Origin: Microbacterium suwonense
GTDB taxonomy: Bacteria > Actinomycetota > Actinomycetes > Actinomycetales > Microbacteriaceae
Assembly: GCF_030296555.1 (NCBI RefSeq)
Contig: NZ_AP027728.1
Span: 2,108,001-2,172,000, forward strand
DNA: 64,000 bases
Direction of reading: 5' to 3'
The notes below the pieces were generated by a model. The model made no database searches. It was not told the DNA's origin and saw only the letters and a program-made list of their open reading frames with translations. The position numbers were made by a program, and so were the translations under genes. This document shows, one piece after another, positions 47,954-58,400 of this stretch. How positions within the stretch are numbered: the first letter of the stretch is position 1; each line of letters opens with the position of its first letter.

Positions 47954-50190
47954 CGTCGCCTCCTCGGCCTGCCGAGCGTGCCGATCACCGAACGCGGGAA
48001 GAGCCGGGCACGAAGTCGGCGGTGCCACGGCATCGCCCGCGAGATCAACCGGCGTGCCGCCTCCATGTCGGACCAGTACGACTCGACGTCGGCGTCGCTG
48101 GGCGGGTTCTCGCCGAACACGGCCGCATCCGCGCGCACCGCCAGCGAGCGAGACCCGGCCTGCGGTACACGCTCGTCCAGAGCGATGCTCTGCTCCCGTC
48201 GGGTGGCCCCGGCCGGGAGGGCGTATCCGACATCCCCTGCGGAATCCACCAGCTCGGCCCAGCCGCCGTCGACGCGGCCGACCGCGGTGGCCGACTTCAC
48301 GCGAGCACGGCGGCGCCGTCCGCGCAGCGTCGCGAGCACGATCGATGGCCCCGCCACGACGAGGATCCCCAGCAGGGAGAACCCCGAGATCCGCAGCGTC
48401 GCCCACAGCCAGCCGAGGTCCGCCGGCTCATCACCATGGCCTGCCGCCTCCACGGGCGGTGCGGGCGGCAGCTCGGCGGGCTCCTGCGGCGCGGCCGGCG
48501 GCTGCGCCACCTGCACACGCGGCTTGGACCGGGGCTCGGGCGCCTGCATCTTGGGCACATTGGTCTCCGGCGGCGTCGGTGAGAACGCCACCCACCCCAG
48601 ACCGTTGAAGGGCACCTCGACCCAGGCGTGCAGGTCGGCGCCGGTCACGGTCGTGCTCTTCTCGCCCGACGCGGGGGTGAATCCCATCACCACCCGAGCA
48701 GGGATGCCCAGTTGCGTGGCCGCGAGTGCCATCGCCACCGCGTACTGCTCGTCATCGCCGATCATCTCCTGCGCGCCGAGCAGCTGATCCAAGCGCCCGA
48801 TGCTGTGCCCTGAGCGCGACGGCGCCTGGTTCTCCAGGCCATCGCTGAACGCGCCCGATTGGAAGACCTGCTCCAGTGCGCGAAGCTGCTCGAACTGCGT
48901 GCCGACGTCGGCGGTCGCGTCATCGAGCACAGGCTGCAGCGTGTCGGGCACGCGTTCGGGTGTCGGCATCGAGACATCGGCGACGCCCGCCCGCTTCAAC
49001 TCGTCGTCGTTCGGTCGTGCGGGAACCACGACCTCCATCCGGTAGGTCTCGCCCTTGCGCACACCGGTGGTCTGCACTGCGGTTCCCGTCACCGAGTTGT
49101 AATGCAGGGCTTCAGCCGGCGTCTCCGAATCAGCGACGATGACGTCGAGATACCCCACCGTGGGCAGCCACACCCCGGTCAGATCGTCGATGCGCACCGT
49201 CACCGTGGCCCGGCTGCCCTTCGTGTTGTTCTCGATCGTGCGCCCCACGCGCGCGAAGAGCCCGGACCCGGAGCCGCCACCCGTCACCTTGTACACGGTG
49301 CCGTCGTACAGATCGAGCGTGGCCAAGCGTATGGACGCCCCTGCCGGCAGTCCTCGCACCGTGAACAGGTCGAGGTCGTCACCGCCCCGCACGAAGCGGC
49401 GGTAGTCCATCAGCGGCGAGGCATAGTCATGCAGCTCCAGCGGCGGCACGACATGGTCTCGCAGCACCTCTCGATCAGCGGATGCCGCTGATGCGACAGC
49501 AGTGCCTCCCACAGCGGCGACCAGCACCGCGACCGTCGCCAGTACCGCGGCCAACGGCCGGCCCTTACGCGCTCCGGCATCCGCATCCGCAGTGAGCGCG
49601 ACGGTGCGCTCGGCCTCCGCGCGGCTCCTGCGCCAGACCAGCCATGCGACGGCGACGGCCGCGAACAGCGCGCCCGCAATCGCAGGGAAGTATCCGAGGT
49701 AGGTGCTGAAAGCGGTGGCGAGCACCAGGAGTGCAGCCAGCGGGATCATCGCGAATGCGGGCCTGCGCGCGCGCAGCCCCAGGCTCGCCCCGATGGTCGA
49801 GACGATCATCGTCAACAGAAGCGGCCCGACGGTGAGCTCGGGGAACCCGGTGAACGGCGCAGGCATCGTGAGCAGCTGTTTCCAGATCTGCACGATGGCC
49901 AGCCCCATCGAGCGCAGCACCTCGAGGGTCGGGACGGCGCCGAGGATGGACTCATCGCGGAAGGCGACCACGGGTGCCAGCAGCACGTAGACCAGCACGA
50001 GCAGCGCGGCGATGCTCAGCATCCGCCAGCGGAGGCGAGCCGCGACGGTCGCCAGCGCGCTCCCGGCGATGACGCCGGCAGCCACCGCGATCCAGAAATC
50101 GAGGGAGAGGAACGCGGATGCCATCGGCGAGACGGCGAGCACGGTCAGAGCGCCGATCGCCGCGACGTCCAACGGCCAGCCCCGCCTCAT
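47950..50190 (-). CDS. TgpA-like transglutaminase-fold membrane protein, catalytic Cys missing (module B)
   Basis: 746 residues, unbroken. About six N-terminal membrane helices, an extracytoplasmic transglutaminase-like domain, a C-terminal membrane helix and a cytoplasmic tail. The core reads MIGDDEQYAVAMA with Asp480 at the position of the nucleophilic Cys (codon 48751-48753). The His (ADLHAWVEVPF) and the following region (SPTPPETN) remain, although the catalytic Asp position is Ser here (VAFSPTP versus LPFDPTP in module A). Loss of two catalytic residues supports a non-enzymatic role. It overlaps the DUF58 gene by ATGA. Confidence 0.88.
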   Translation of the reverse strand: MRRGWPLDVAAIGALTVLAVSPMASAFLSLDFWIAVAAGVIAGSALATVAARLRWRMLSIAALLVLVYVLLAPVVAFRDESILGAVPTLEVLRSMGLAIVQIWKQLLTMPAPFTGFPELTVGPLLLTMIVSTIGASLGLRARRPAFAMIPLAALLVLATAFSTYLGYFPAIAGALFAAVAVAWLVWRRSRAEAERTVALTADADAGARKGRPLAAVLATVAVLVAAVGGTAVASAASADREVLRDHVVPPLELHDYASPLMDYRRFVRGGDDLDLFTVRGLPAGASIRLATLDLYDGTVYKVTGGGSGSGLFARVGRTIENNTKGSRATVTVRIDDLTGVWLPTVGYLDVIVADSETPAEALHYNSVTGTAVQTTGVRKGETYRMEVVVPARPNDDELKRAGVADVSMPTPERVPDTLQPVLDDATADVGTQFEQLRALEQVFQSGAFSDGLENQAPSRSGHSIGRLDQLLGAQEMIGDDEQYAVAMALAATQLGIPARVVMGFTPASGEKSTTVTGADLHAWVEVPFNGLGWVAFSPTPPETNVPKMQAPEPRSKPRVQVAQPPAAPQEPAELPPAPPVEAAGHGDEPADLGWLWATLRISGFSLLGILVVAGPSIVLATLRGRRRRARVKSATAVGRVDGGWAELVDSAGDVGYALPAGATRREQSIALDERVPQAGSRSLAVRADAAVFGENPPSDADVESYWSDMEAARRLISRAMPWHRRLRARLFPRSVIGTLGRPRRRR

Positions 50191-51434
50191 GCCGACACCG
50201 CCCGGATCGCGGCGCGCAATGAGTCGAGTTCAGGCACGTCGACGGCGGTGAGTCCGCCGATCGCTCTGCGTGCGAGCTCCCCGCGTGCGGCGGCGCGAAG
50301 AGCGGCGGACTGGGCAGTGACGGGAACCCGAAGCGCAGCGGTATTCAGCCGTGGCAGTTCGACACCCACGCCCGTGACGAACATGACCACGGATGCCGAC
50401 GGCATCTGCGCCGCCACGATCTGCCCCAGGCTCTCGCTGGGCTGCGCCGTCTCGGACCGCTCGATCGCCGCGATGCGGTCCAGCAGACGTCCCGGTGTGG
50501 GCTCGTCGATGGCGTCCGCACCGGCGAGCATGATGACGTCTTTGCCCTCGCGCATCGCGGAGACGGCGACGGATGCGGCGATGGAGACCGCAAGCTCGAA
50601 CTCGTCCTCGTCGGCGTACTCGTCGGCACGAGTCGAGAGAGCGACCACGAGCTGCGAACGGCGGGTCTGTTCGAACTGGCGGATCATCAGCGTCTGTGTA
50701 CGCGCTGTGGCCTTCCAGTGCACATGGCGCAAGTCGTCTCCGGGCGTGTACTCGCGCAGCGCATGGAAGGAGATGTCGTCATCGGCGAGGTCCCGAGTGG
50801 GCAGCCCTTCGAGGTCGCGGACCAGACCGGTGGTGTCGCCCAGCAGTGAGACGGTGCGCGGGTGGATGTACAGCTCAGTCGCATCGCCCCAGCGCTGCTC
50901 ATGCTGCAGCAGGCCGAGCGGATCGCCGCGCAGCGACGTCGCAGGCCCGATCGTCAGGACGGCCCGCCTGCTCGTGGGGATGCTGAGCAGTTCGTCGTGC
51001 TCGGCATCCGCCCCCAGCCGCGGCACGCGCACCCGCGCGCGCACGGCGCCGACCGGCAGCATCATCCACGCCGCAGGGGATGCGGATCCGGCGATGTTCC
51101 TGATCACCAGCCGGCCGACGGCCTGCTCCCCGACCACGACGCGCGAGGAGGCCAGTTCCATGCGCACCGTGTAGCGGGCGCGGCCCAGCACGTACGGAAC
51201 AGCAAGGACCAGCAGCAGCGCGCCGACGACGGCGGCGGCCATGAACTCCGCCCAGCCCAGAAGCACCCCCAGAAGGAGAGCGGTCAGCGAGCAGAGCAGC
51301 ACGCCCCAGCCCAGCGACGTGCCCATCCGCAGCACCCGTCCGATCGGCCCGAGGGCGCGGACGGCACGCTGCACCCCGTTTCCGAGCACACCGAGCACCT
51401 CGCGCACGCGCGACGGGGCTGCGGCAGGAGTCAT
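50187..51434 (-). CDS. DUF58 membrane protein (module B)
   Basis: 415 residues. The ATG at 51434 overlaps the MoxR stop. Two membrane helices (about 38-80; GWGVLLCSLTALLLGVLLGW) precede a DUF58 domain with PGDDLRHVHWKATARTQ and RRSQLVVALSTRA. It is colinear with the copy at 17756 and is the expected MoxR partner. Confidence 0.88.
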   Translation of the reverse strand: MTPAAAPSRVREVLGVLGNGVQRAVRALGPIGRVLRMGTSLGWGVLLCSLTALLLGVLLGWAEFMAAAVVGALLLVLAVPYVLGRARYTVRMELASSRVVVGEQAVGRLVIRNIAGSASPAAWMMLPVGAVRARVRVPRLGADAEHDELLSIPTSRRAVLTIGPATSLRGDPLGLLQHEQRWGDATELYIHPRTVSLLGDTTGLVRDLEGLPTRDLADDDISFHALREYTPGDDLRHVHWKATARTQTLMIRQFEQTRRSQLVVALSTRADEYADEDEFELAVSIAASVAVSAMREGKDVIMLAGADAIDEPTPGRLLDRIAAIERSETAQPSESLGQIVAAQMPSASVVMFVTGVGVELPRLNTAALRVPVTAQSAALRAAARGELARRAIGGLTAVDVPELDSLRAAIRAVSA

Positions 51435-52405
51435 GCCGCGTCGATCCTGGACTGCGGAGCAGCCACGTCGGCCAGCACGCGCGCGATCACATCGACCGCC
51501 TCGACACCCGCGAACTCGGCCTCGGGATCCATCACCAGCCGATGTGCCCAGACCGGCACCGCCAGCGCCTTGATGTCGTCGGGGATCACGTAAGTGCGGC
51601 CTTCTGTGGCCGCCCACACCTTGGCGGCCCGCAGGATCGCCAGCATTCCTCGTACGGAGACTCCCAGCCGGGTGCTGCCATCGCGGCGTGTCTCCTCTGC
51701 CAGCTGTGCGACGTAGTAGCGCAGCGCATCATCGACGTGCACGGTCGCCAGCAATGCGGTCAGGTCGGCGACGGCGCTGGTCGTGATCATCGGCTCGAGC
51801 GCCGCCGCCCGGTTCTTCGAGCCCGTGTCCCGCAGCACCTCTGCCGCCGCCTCGAGATCGGGGTAGCCGACCGACGTCTTGATCAGGAAGCGGTCCAGCT
51901 GCGCCTCCGGCAGCTTGTATGTGCCGGCTTGCTCGATCGGGTTCTGCGTGGCGATCACGAGGAACGGACGCCCCACCTCATAGGCGGTGCCGTCGATCGT
52001 GACGCGCCCTTCTTCCATCACCTCCAGCAGTGCGGACTGCGTCTTCGGAGATGCGCGGTTGATCTCGTCGGCCAGCACGATGGAAGCGAAGATCGGGCCG
52101 TGGTGGAACGTGAACTCGTGCGTCTGCTGATCGTAGATGCGGATGCCGGTGACGTCGGAGGGCAACAGGTCGGGAGTGAACTGGATGCGCGAACTGGTGC
52201 CCTGCACGGTCGCGGCCAGCGCCTTGGCCAGCTGCGTCTTGCCGGTGCCCGGCGCGTCCTCCAGCAGAACGTGTCCATCGGCGATCAACGCGGTCAGGAC
52301 GAGGCGGATCACCTCCGGCTTGCCGAGCACAGCCTGCCCGACATTGTCGCTGAGCTGCTGGAAGGTGCCGGCGAACCACGTCGCCTGCTCTTGCGTGAGT
52401 GTCAT
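51431..52405 (-). CDS. MoxR-family AAA ATPase (module B)
   Basis: 324 residues. Walker A APGTGKT (about 51-57), Walker B IVLADEINRA, and MoxR-type sequences such as ATQNPIEQAGTYKLPEAQLD. Very similar along its whole length to the module A copy. It starts 19 bp after the stop of the giant surface protein. Confidence 0.92.
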   Translation of the reverse strand: MTLTQEQATWFAGTFQQLSDNVGQAVLGKPEVIRLVLTALIADGHVLLEDAPGTGKTQLAKALAATVQGTSSRIQFTPDLLPSDVTGIRIYDQQTHEFTFHHGPIFASIVLADEINRASPKTQSALLEVMEEGRVTIDGTAYEVGRPFLVIATQNPIEQAGTYKLPEAQLDRFLIKTSVGYPDLEAAAEVLRDTGSKNRAAALEPMITTSAVADLTALLATVHVDDALRYYVAQLAEETRRDGSTRLGVSVRGMLAILRAAKVWAATEGRTYVIPDDIKALAVPVWAHRLVMDPEAEFAGVEAVDVIARVLADVAAPQSRIDAA

Positions 52406-52424
52406 ATGTGTTCCTTACTGGTCG

Positions 52425-55400
52425 TTACCAGGTGACTTTCGCAGTCGTGAATTTCCCGACGACCACCACCCAGACCTTTTCGCCCGGGAACCCGAAGATG
52501 CACGGCAACTGGGTCCTGCCGGCATTCAGAGTGACTTGCCCATCTCGCCATGGTCCGCTCGAGTCGTGCGTACTCCAGCACTGCACCTGGTAGGTGCCCG
52601 CCGGTAGATCTTTCGTCGTCAGCTGGACGAAATAGCACAACTTGCCGCACTTCCCGGTCCCGTCAGTGAGCGGCTGGCCCTCAGCGGAGCCGCCCTTGGA
52701 TACGGTGCCTGTCGGAGGCGGAGGCGGCGGCGGGTCGTTGGCCTGACCGCTCCACGAGGCCGTGCTCGTGCCGGCGGCGTTCGTGTAGCTCACGTTCAGC
52801 GTCGTCGACTGGCCGGGCTTCAGGCCGCTCACGACCTCGGAGTTGTCGCCGGCTTGACCGGGGGTCGCCGCGGTCAGCGGGCTGCCGTTCGCGTTGACGT
52901 TCCAGCGGAACCGCACGGCGTTGTTCTGCCGGTCCACGCCCTGCAGCGTGATGATCGGCTTGCCGAAGGGCACGGCCGCGTTCGAGGTGGCCTGGCCGCT
53001 TTGCGTGACTCCCTGCACCGAGGACGTCGCCCACACATTCACGGTGTACGAGGTTCCGTTGGTGAGGCCGCCGATGCTGCCACCGGAGGTGATCGTGCCC
53101 TGCGTTCCGGTCTGATTCACCTTGTAGTGGTAGGTGATCTCACCGGCCCGGTTGCCGTTGAGCGCCCCCGGGACGAAAGCGACCTTGACCGATCGGTCAC
53201 CCGGTGTCAGGGTGACTCCCGTCGGCGCCCCTGGGGCAGTCGCACCGCGGCGCGGTGCGGAGTCCGCGCTGGCAGCGGAGTCGCCGGCCTTGTTGTGTGC
53301 GATGACGGCGAACACGTAGTCCGACTCGCTGGTCGCCACCTGCACGTTCTGCGAGGTGCCGGAGACGGGGATCTGCTTCGTGGTGCCGTTGTGCCTGACG
53401 AGCAGCGTGTATCCCGAGACGGCGTCGCCGTGGTCATCCGCGGGCGGTGCCCAGGACACGGTGATCTGCGCCTGGTCGCCGACCGGGGTCGCCGGCGAGG
53501 TCTGGGGGCGTCCGGGAGCATCCGGTTTTCCCGCCGGGATCATGCTGGCGGATTTGCCGCTCCACTCCGAGGGCTCCAGAGCGCGGTTGTACGCACGCAC
53601 CTTCACCTGGTAGGCCTGGCTGTTCTTCAGCCCCTTCCACACCAGCGAGTTGCCTGCGACCTTGGTCTTCTGGTTCGGCCCGAACAACGGCGCAGGCGAG
53701 ATCTCCAGGTCGTAGTCGAGCACCGGCGATCCGTTGGTGTGCGGTGTCACCCAGGTGACGGTCAGCTCCCCGTCTCCGAAGGCGAGGGTGGGAGGGGCCG
53801 GCGTGTCGGGCCTGGCATCCGGCCTCGCCTCTGCCGACAGCGGTGACGGATCCGACGTGCCCACCCCGTTCACGGCGAGCACCTGGAACCTGTAGGTGAC
53901 GTCGTTGGTCAGGCCGCCCAGGGTGCACGTGGTCGAGGCGCACGCCTTGGCGTAGCCGTCCTGCGATCGCACCTCGTAGCCGGTGATGGGCGAGCCGTTG
54001 TTCGCCGGCGGTGCCCACGACAGCACCACCGTGCGGTCCTGGACCGAGGTGACAGTGGGCGTGCCGGGAGCATCCGGCCTACCGCGAACCGTCAAAGTGA
54101 TCTTCGCCTCGGCCTGGCGATCGGCGGCCTTGGTGGCGTCGGCGATCCGGTAGGTCACGATCAGCGTGCCATGGAAGTCGGGCGCCGGGGTCACCACGAC
54201 CTTGTCGCCCTGCACCCTGGCCTCGTGCGCGCCCGCCGTGTCCACACGCGCCGAGAGCACCTCCAGCGGCCTCTCACCCTGGTAGGGGTTGAAGTCGTTG
54301 GCCAGCACGTTCACCGTGACGGCTGCACCGGCCGTGGCATTCGGCACGGCATCGTCGTTGGCCACCGGCAGCGGCCTCTGCGAGGCGACCGCGGTGATCG
54401 TGATCACGCCGGTTCCAGGCTCGCTGGACTGGTCGTCGGCTTTGATCGTCACCTGCTCCGATGAACCCGGCTCCACATCGGCATCGGCCTTGATGGAGAG
54501 GGTGTCGCCCGAGATGCTCGCCGAGTAGCCCGCCGGCACCGCGCCTTCGACCGAATAGCGGATGCGCTTCAGATCGCCCTCATCGGGGTCACGTGTCAGC
54601 TTCAGCAGATTGACCGTGACGGCGCCCTCGCCCGGAGCGACCTCGACGCTCGCACTGCGCACCAGCGGCGACTGGTTCACGGCCGGCAGCACAGTGATCG
54701 GAATCGACACGTAGGCCGTGCGCGCCTCAGGGTCGTCCGGCCCCGTGCCGTCTGTGATCTGGGCCCCGATGGAATCCGGGCCGTAGTATCCCTCGGCCGA
54801 CGTGTACTCGAAGACATCGGCCGACTTCAACGGTGGGGCACCATCCGAGTGCGCAGTGCGGATGGAATCGGCCAGGGCCACCCGCGGGCTGCGCCCTTCC
54901 CGCACCAGCACGTGATCTGCCAGCCGGATCTGCACGGTCTCGCCGCTGGTGACCACCACGGGATCCGCCGACTTCAGCGTCGGCAGCATCCGATCGATGC
55001 CTGGCACGAAGATGAACGCCTGCCCGACGCCGCCGTCCGCATCCGTGACGGAATAGCGCACGATCTGCGGGGATGCCTCGACCGGGATCTCGACGACTCC
55101 GCCGGCGCGTACGCTGGCAGCCGCGTCGAACACCTGCACGTCCAGTGCCTCGACGGTACCGTCCGGATCCTCGTCGTTCTCCAGCACGGAGACCTTCACC
55201 ATGCTGCCGGTCAACGACGCCAGCTGCACCCTGTCGTCACGGGCGACGGGCGCCAGCAGCAGAGCGTCCTCATCGACGACGACGAGCAGCACGCCCTGCG
55301 CGGTGGCACCGAACGTGTCGGAGATCGTGTATGTGATCGTCCACTCGCCCTCTTCACGCGGGGCTGTGAAGGACACCCGGCCCCCGATGACCGACGCCGA

Positions 55401-58400
55401 GATCCCTTCGGGAACAGTCAGCCCATCGGTGACGATGGCGATGTCATCGCCATCCGGATCGGTGTCGTTCACGGTGACCGGCACCGCGACCTCACGTCCA
55501 GGCCGCACCCGCAGCACGTCCTTGACCGCATAAGGCGCCTGGTTGTCGACCCCGGGTGGAGCGATCCCCACGGTCACCGTGTTCGTCGCCGTGGCGCCCA
55601 GGCGATCTCGCACCACATACGTGAACGTGTCGCGGCCAGCTGCATCATCGTAGGCGCGGTACGTCAGCCAACTGTCTCCGACCTCGACCGTGCCGAGCGT
55701 CGGATTGGATCCGAGGCCGATGATCTCGACCGAATCGCCGTCCGGATCGATCCCCTCCAGCGGAACGGGGATCCGCACAGTGCTTCCGGAGATCACCCGC
55801 GAGATGACCGGCTTGGGACGCGGCGCGGAGTTGGCTGCGGCATCCTCCGGCAACACCTGCACCTTCACGTACCCGGCGTCCTTGTTCCCCTGCGAGTCGG
55901 AGACCTCGTACGTGACGTATGCCATACCGGGTTCCGAGCCCGCCTGCAGACGGATGCGGTCGCCGTCGACGAACACGATGCCATCGCCGACGTTCTCTTC
56001 CACCAGCTTCGGCTCCAGCGTGATCACGTCGTTGTCAGGGTGATAGTCGTTCTCCAGCACCGACACCGTGACCACGTCGCCCACCCGGACGGTCGCCGTG
56101 TCATCCACGGCCACCGGCGGACGAAGGCTGTCCGTCAACGGCACCGGCACGACCACGACCTGACCGATCGCGGATCGCGAGCCGTTGGAGACCGTGTAGT
56201 CGAGCACGACCGGCGAGCTGAGGCCGGCGACGTCGGCGATGCGAAGGATGCTGTGATCGAGGACTTCGATCGAGATGCCCGAGCCGGCCTGGACTCGAGC
56301 GCTCTGCACCACGAGGATTCCACCGGAGGGATCCTCATCGTTGGCGAGCACGTCCACGAGCACCGATCTACCGGTGGGCAGCAATGCGGTGTCTCGCGCC
56401 GCGATCGGGGCCGCACCGCCTTCTTCGTCCGGCACCACGTCCACCCGCACGATTCCGACGGCTGATCGCGGGCCGGCGGTGACCATGTACTGCACGTAGT
56501 ACACGCCTGCGGACTTCGCCTCGAATTCGAAGGAGTCCGTGGTCACGTCGAGCGCAACGCGCACTCCCGCAGTCTGATCGACGCGTGTCAGTCTCAGCGA
56601 CTCGCCCGACGGGCTGACGTCGTTGCCCAGTGGCCGCACGAGAAGCGGACGACCGGCGGTGGCCGACACGCGATCGGCGTTGGCCACCGGATTCAGGCTG
56701 CCCTTCGCCCGTACATCGACGCGGAGGACGCCATCCGCCGTCTTCCGTCCGTCGGAGACCGTGAGGGTCACCTCTTTGATGCCCAGCACCCTGCTCGCAG
56801 CGTTGTACTCGATGACGCCATTGGGCCGATACGAGATCACGTCCCCGCCGTCGACACGCGCGCCCGACAGGAAGATGTCGTCGCCATCGGGATCCTGCCA
56901 GCCCTCGAGTGCCGGATAGGTGACAGTCGATCCTGCCTCCACTTGCAGCGTGCGAGGGCGGTCCTGCTTCGGTGGATCGTTGTCGTCGCTTGCGCGCACG
57001 GTGAGCTTCACCGTCGCCTCGGCAGTACCCGACCGTCCGTCGTCGACCTGGTACCGGAAAGTCTGCGTCCCCTGAGCGTTCGCGGGTATCGAGACCTGCA
57101 GGCCTGCGCCCCCGAGCACGGGCGAGATGTCGAATCCAGCCGGTGCCGCACCCTTCAGAGAAGCCGCCAGCAGGTCGCCGTCGGGGTCGGAGTCGTTCTC
57201 GGTGACGCGGAGGATGGTCGTGCGTCCCGGACGGATGCCATAGCTGTCATCCACGGCCACCGGCGGATGATTCTCTGCGCTGCGCTCCGGTATGTCGAAC
57301 TGCGGCCGCTCGTCCTCGCTCTCCTGCTCGTCCTGATCATCCGAGGTCTGGGGCAGAACGTCCTTCCAGTTGTCGACCCGCTCCGCCTTCTCGTTCACCA
57401 CCCAGACGGTGCCGCTTCGGGTGTCATTGACGACGACCACGCGACGGTTGACCCGCAACACGGGCGTCGCATCGCCGGAGAGCTCGATCCGCACCTCTGC
57501 ATCGGCAGCGCCGTCGTCGCAGTCGCGCACATAACGGCCGTCATCCCAGATGGCGTATGCGCAACCGTTCAACCACACCGGCGCACTCGGCGCCGCTCCA
57601 GGAACATCCGCGACCTTCTGCGCCGTCCCTCCGTCCAGGGGCTGCCGGATCAGGCCGGTCTTCGATGCGAGATAGACGGCGTCGTTCTGTGCCGAACTCT
57701 GCTGGAGCTCGGCACCCTTCGCACCCTCGACGTCGATACGTATTCCACCGTCGGCATACAGCACGCCGGCAGTGCTGTCGAAGACGACAGCACGATCCCC
57801 GATCGTCGCCACCTGCAACTCCGCCTCGTCTGAGAGCTCCTTCAGCGAGGTCGTCCGCACGTCGTCCCCATGCGCATCGGCGGTGATCAGCGTCTTCTCC
57901 GTGGCGGATGCTGCGACGACCCGGCTGCCATCGAAGGAGACCGCCACCACCGCATCGGTGCCGACTTCCGCGAGGGCACCGTCCTTGTCGAAGCTTGCGC
58001 CGATCAGTCCGTCGAAATCCACCGCGTGCAGCAGTCCCCCGCCGGCGACGGCGATCGTGTCGGCTCCGAGCGCGATGCTGCTGCGCTCAGGCAGAGCCTG
58101 CTCGCCGATCAGCGTCGCCGTCGCCGGATCGACGGGCGATGCTGTGCCGCCAGCGCGGTCGAGCACCAGGACGTGCTCACCGTCCTGAAGCACATCGAAG
58201 TCCGCGAAGGTCGTGCGCACTGCCGCGTCGAGCAGACGCGATGGATGATTGAGGTGACCGACCAGCAGATCATCACTGTTGGTGACCCATACACCACCAT
58301 CGTCGAGGTCGAGATCCGCCGTGGGCACTCCTGGGTAGACCAGAGCCAGAGTGGTGATCGCCACCGCCGCAGCAGTGAGTGCTGCCGCTGACGACGTCGT

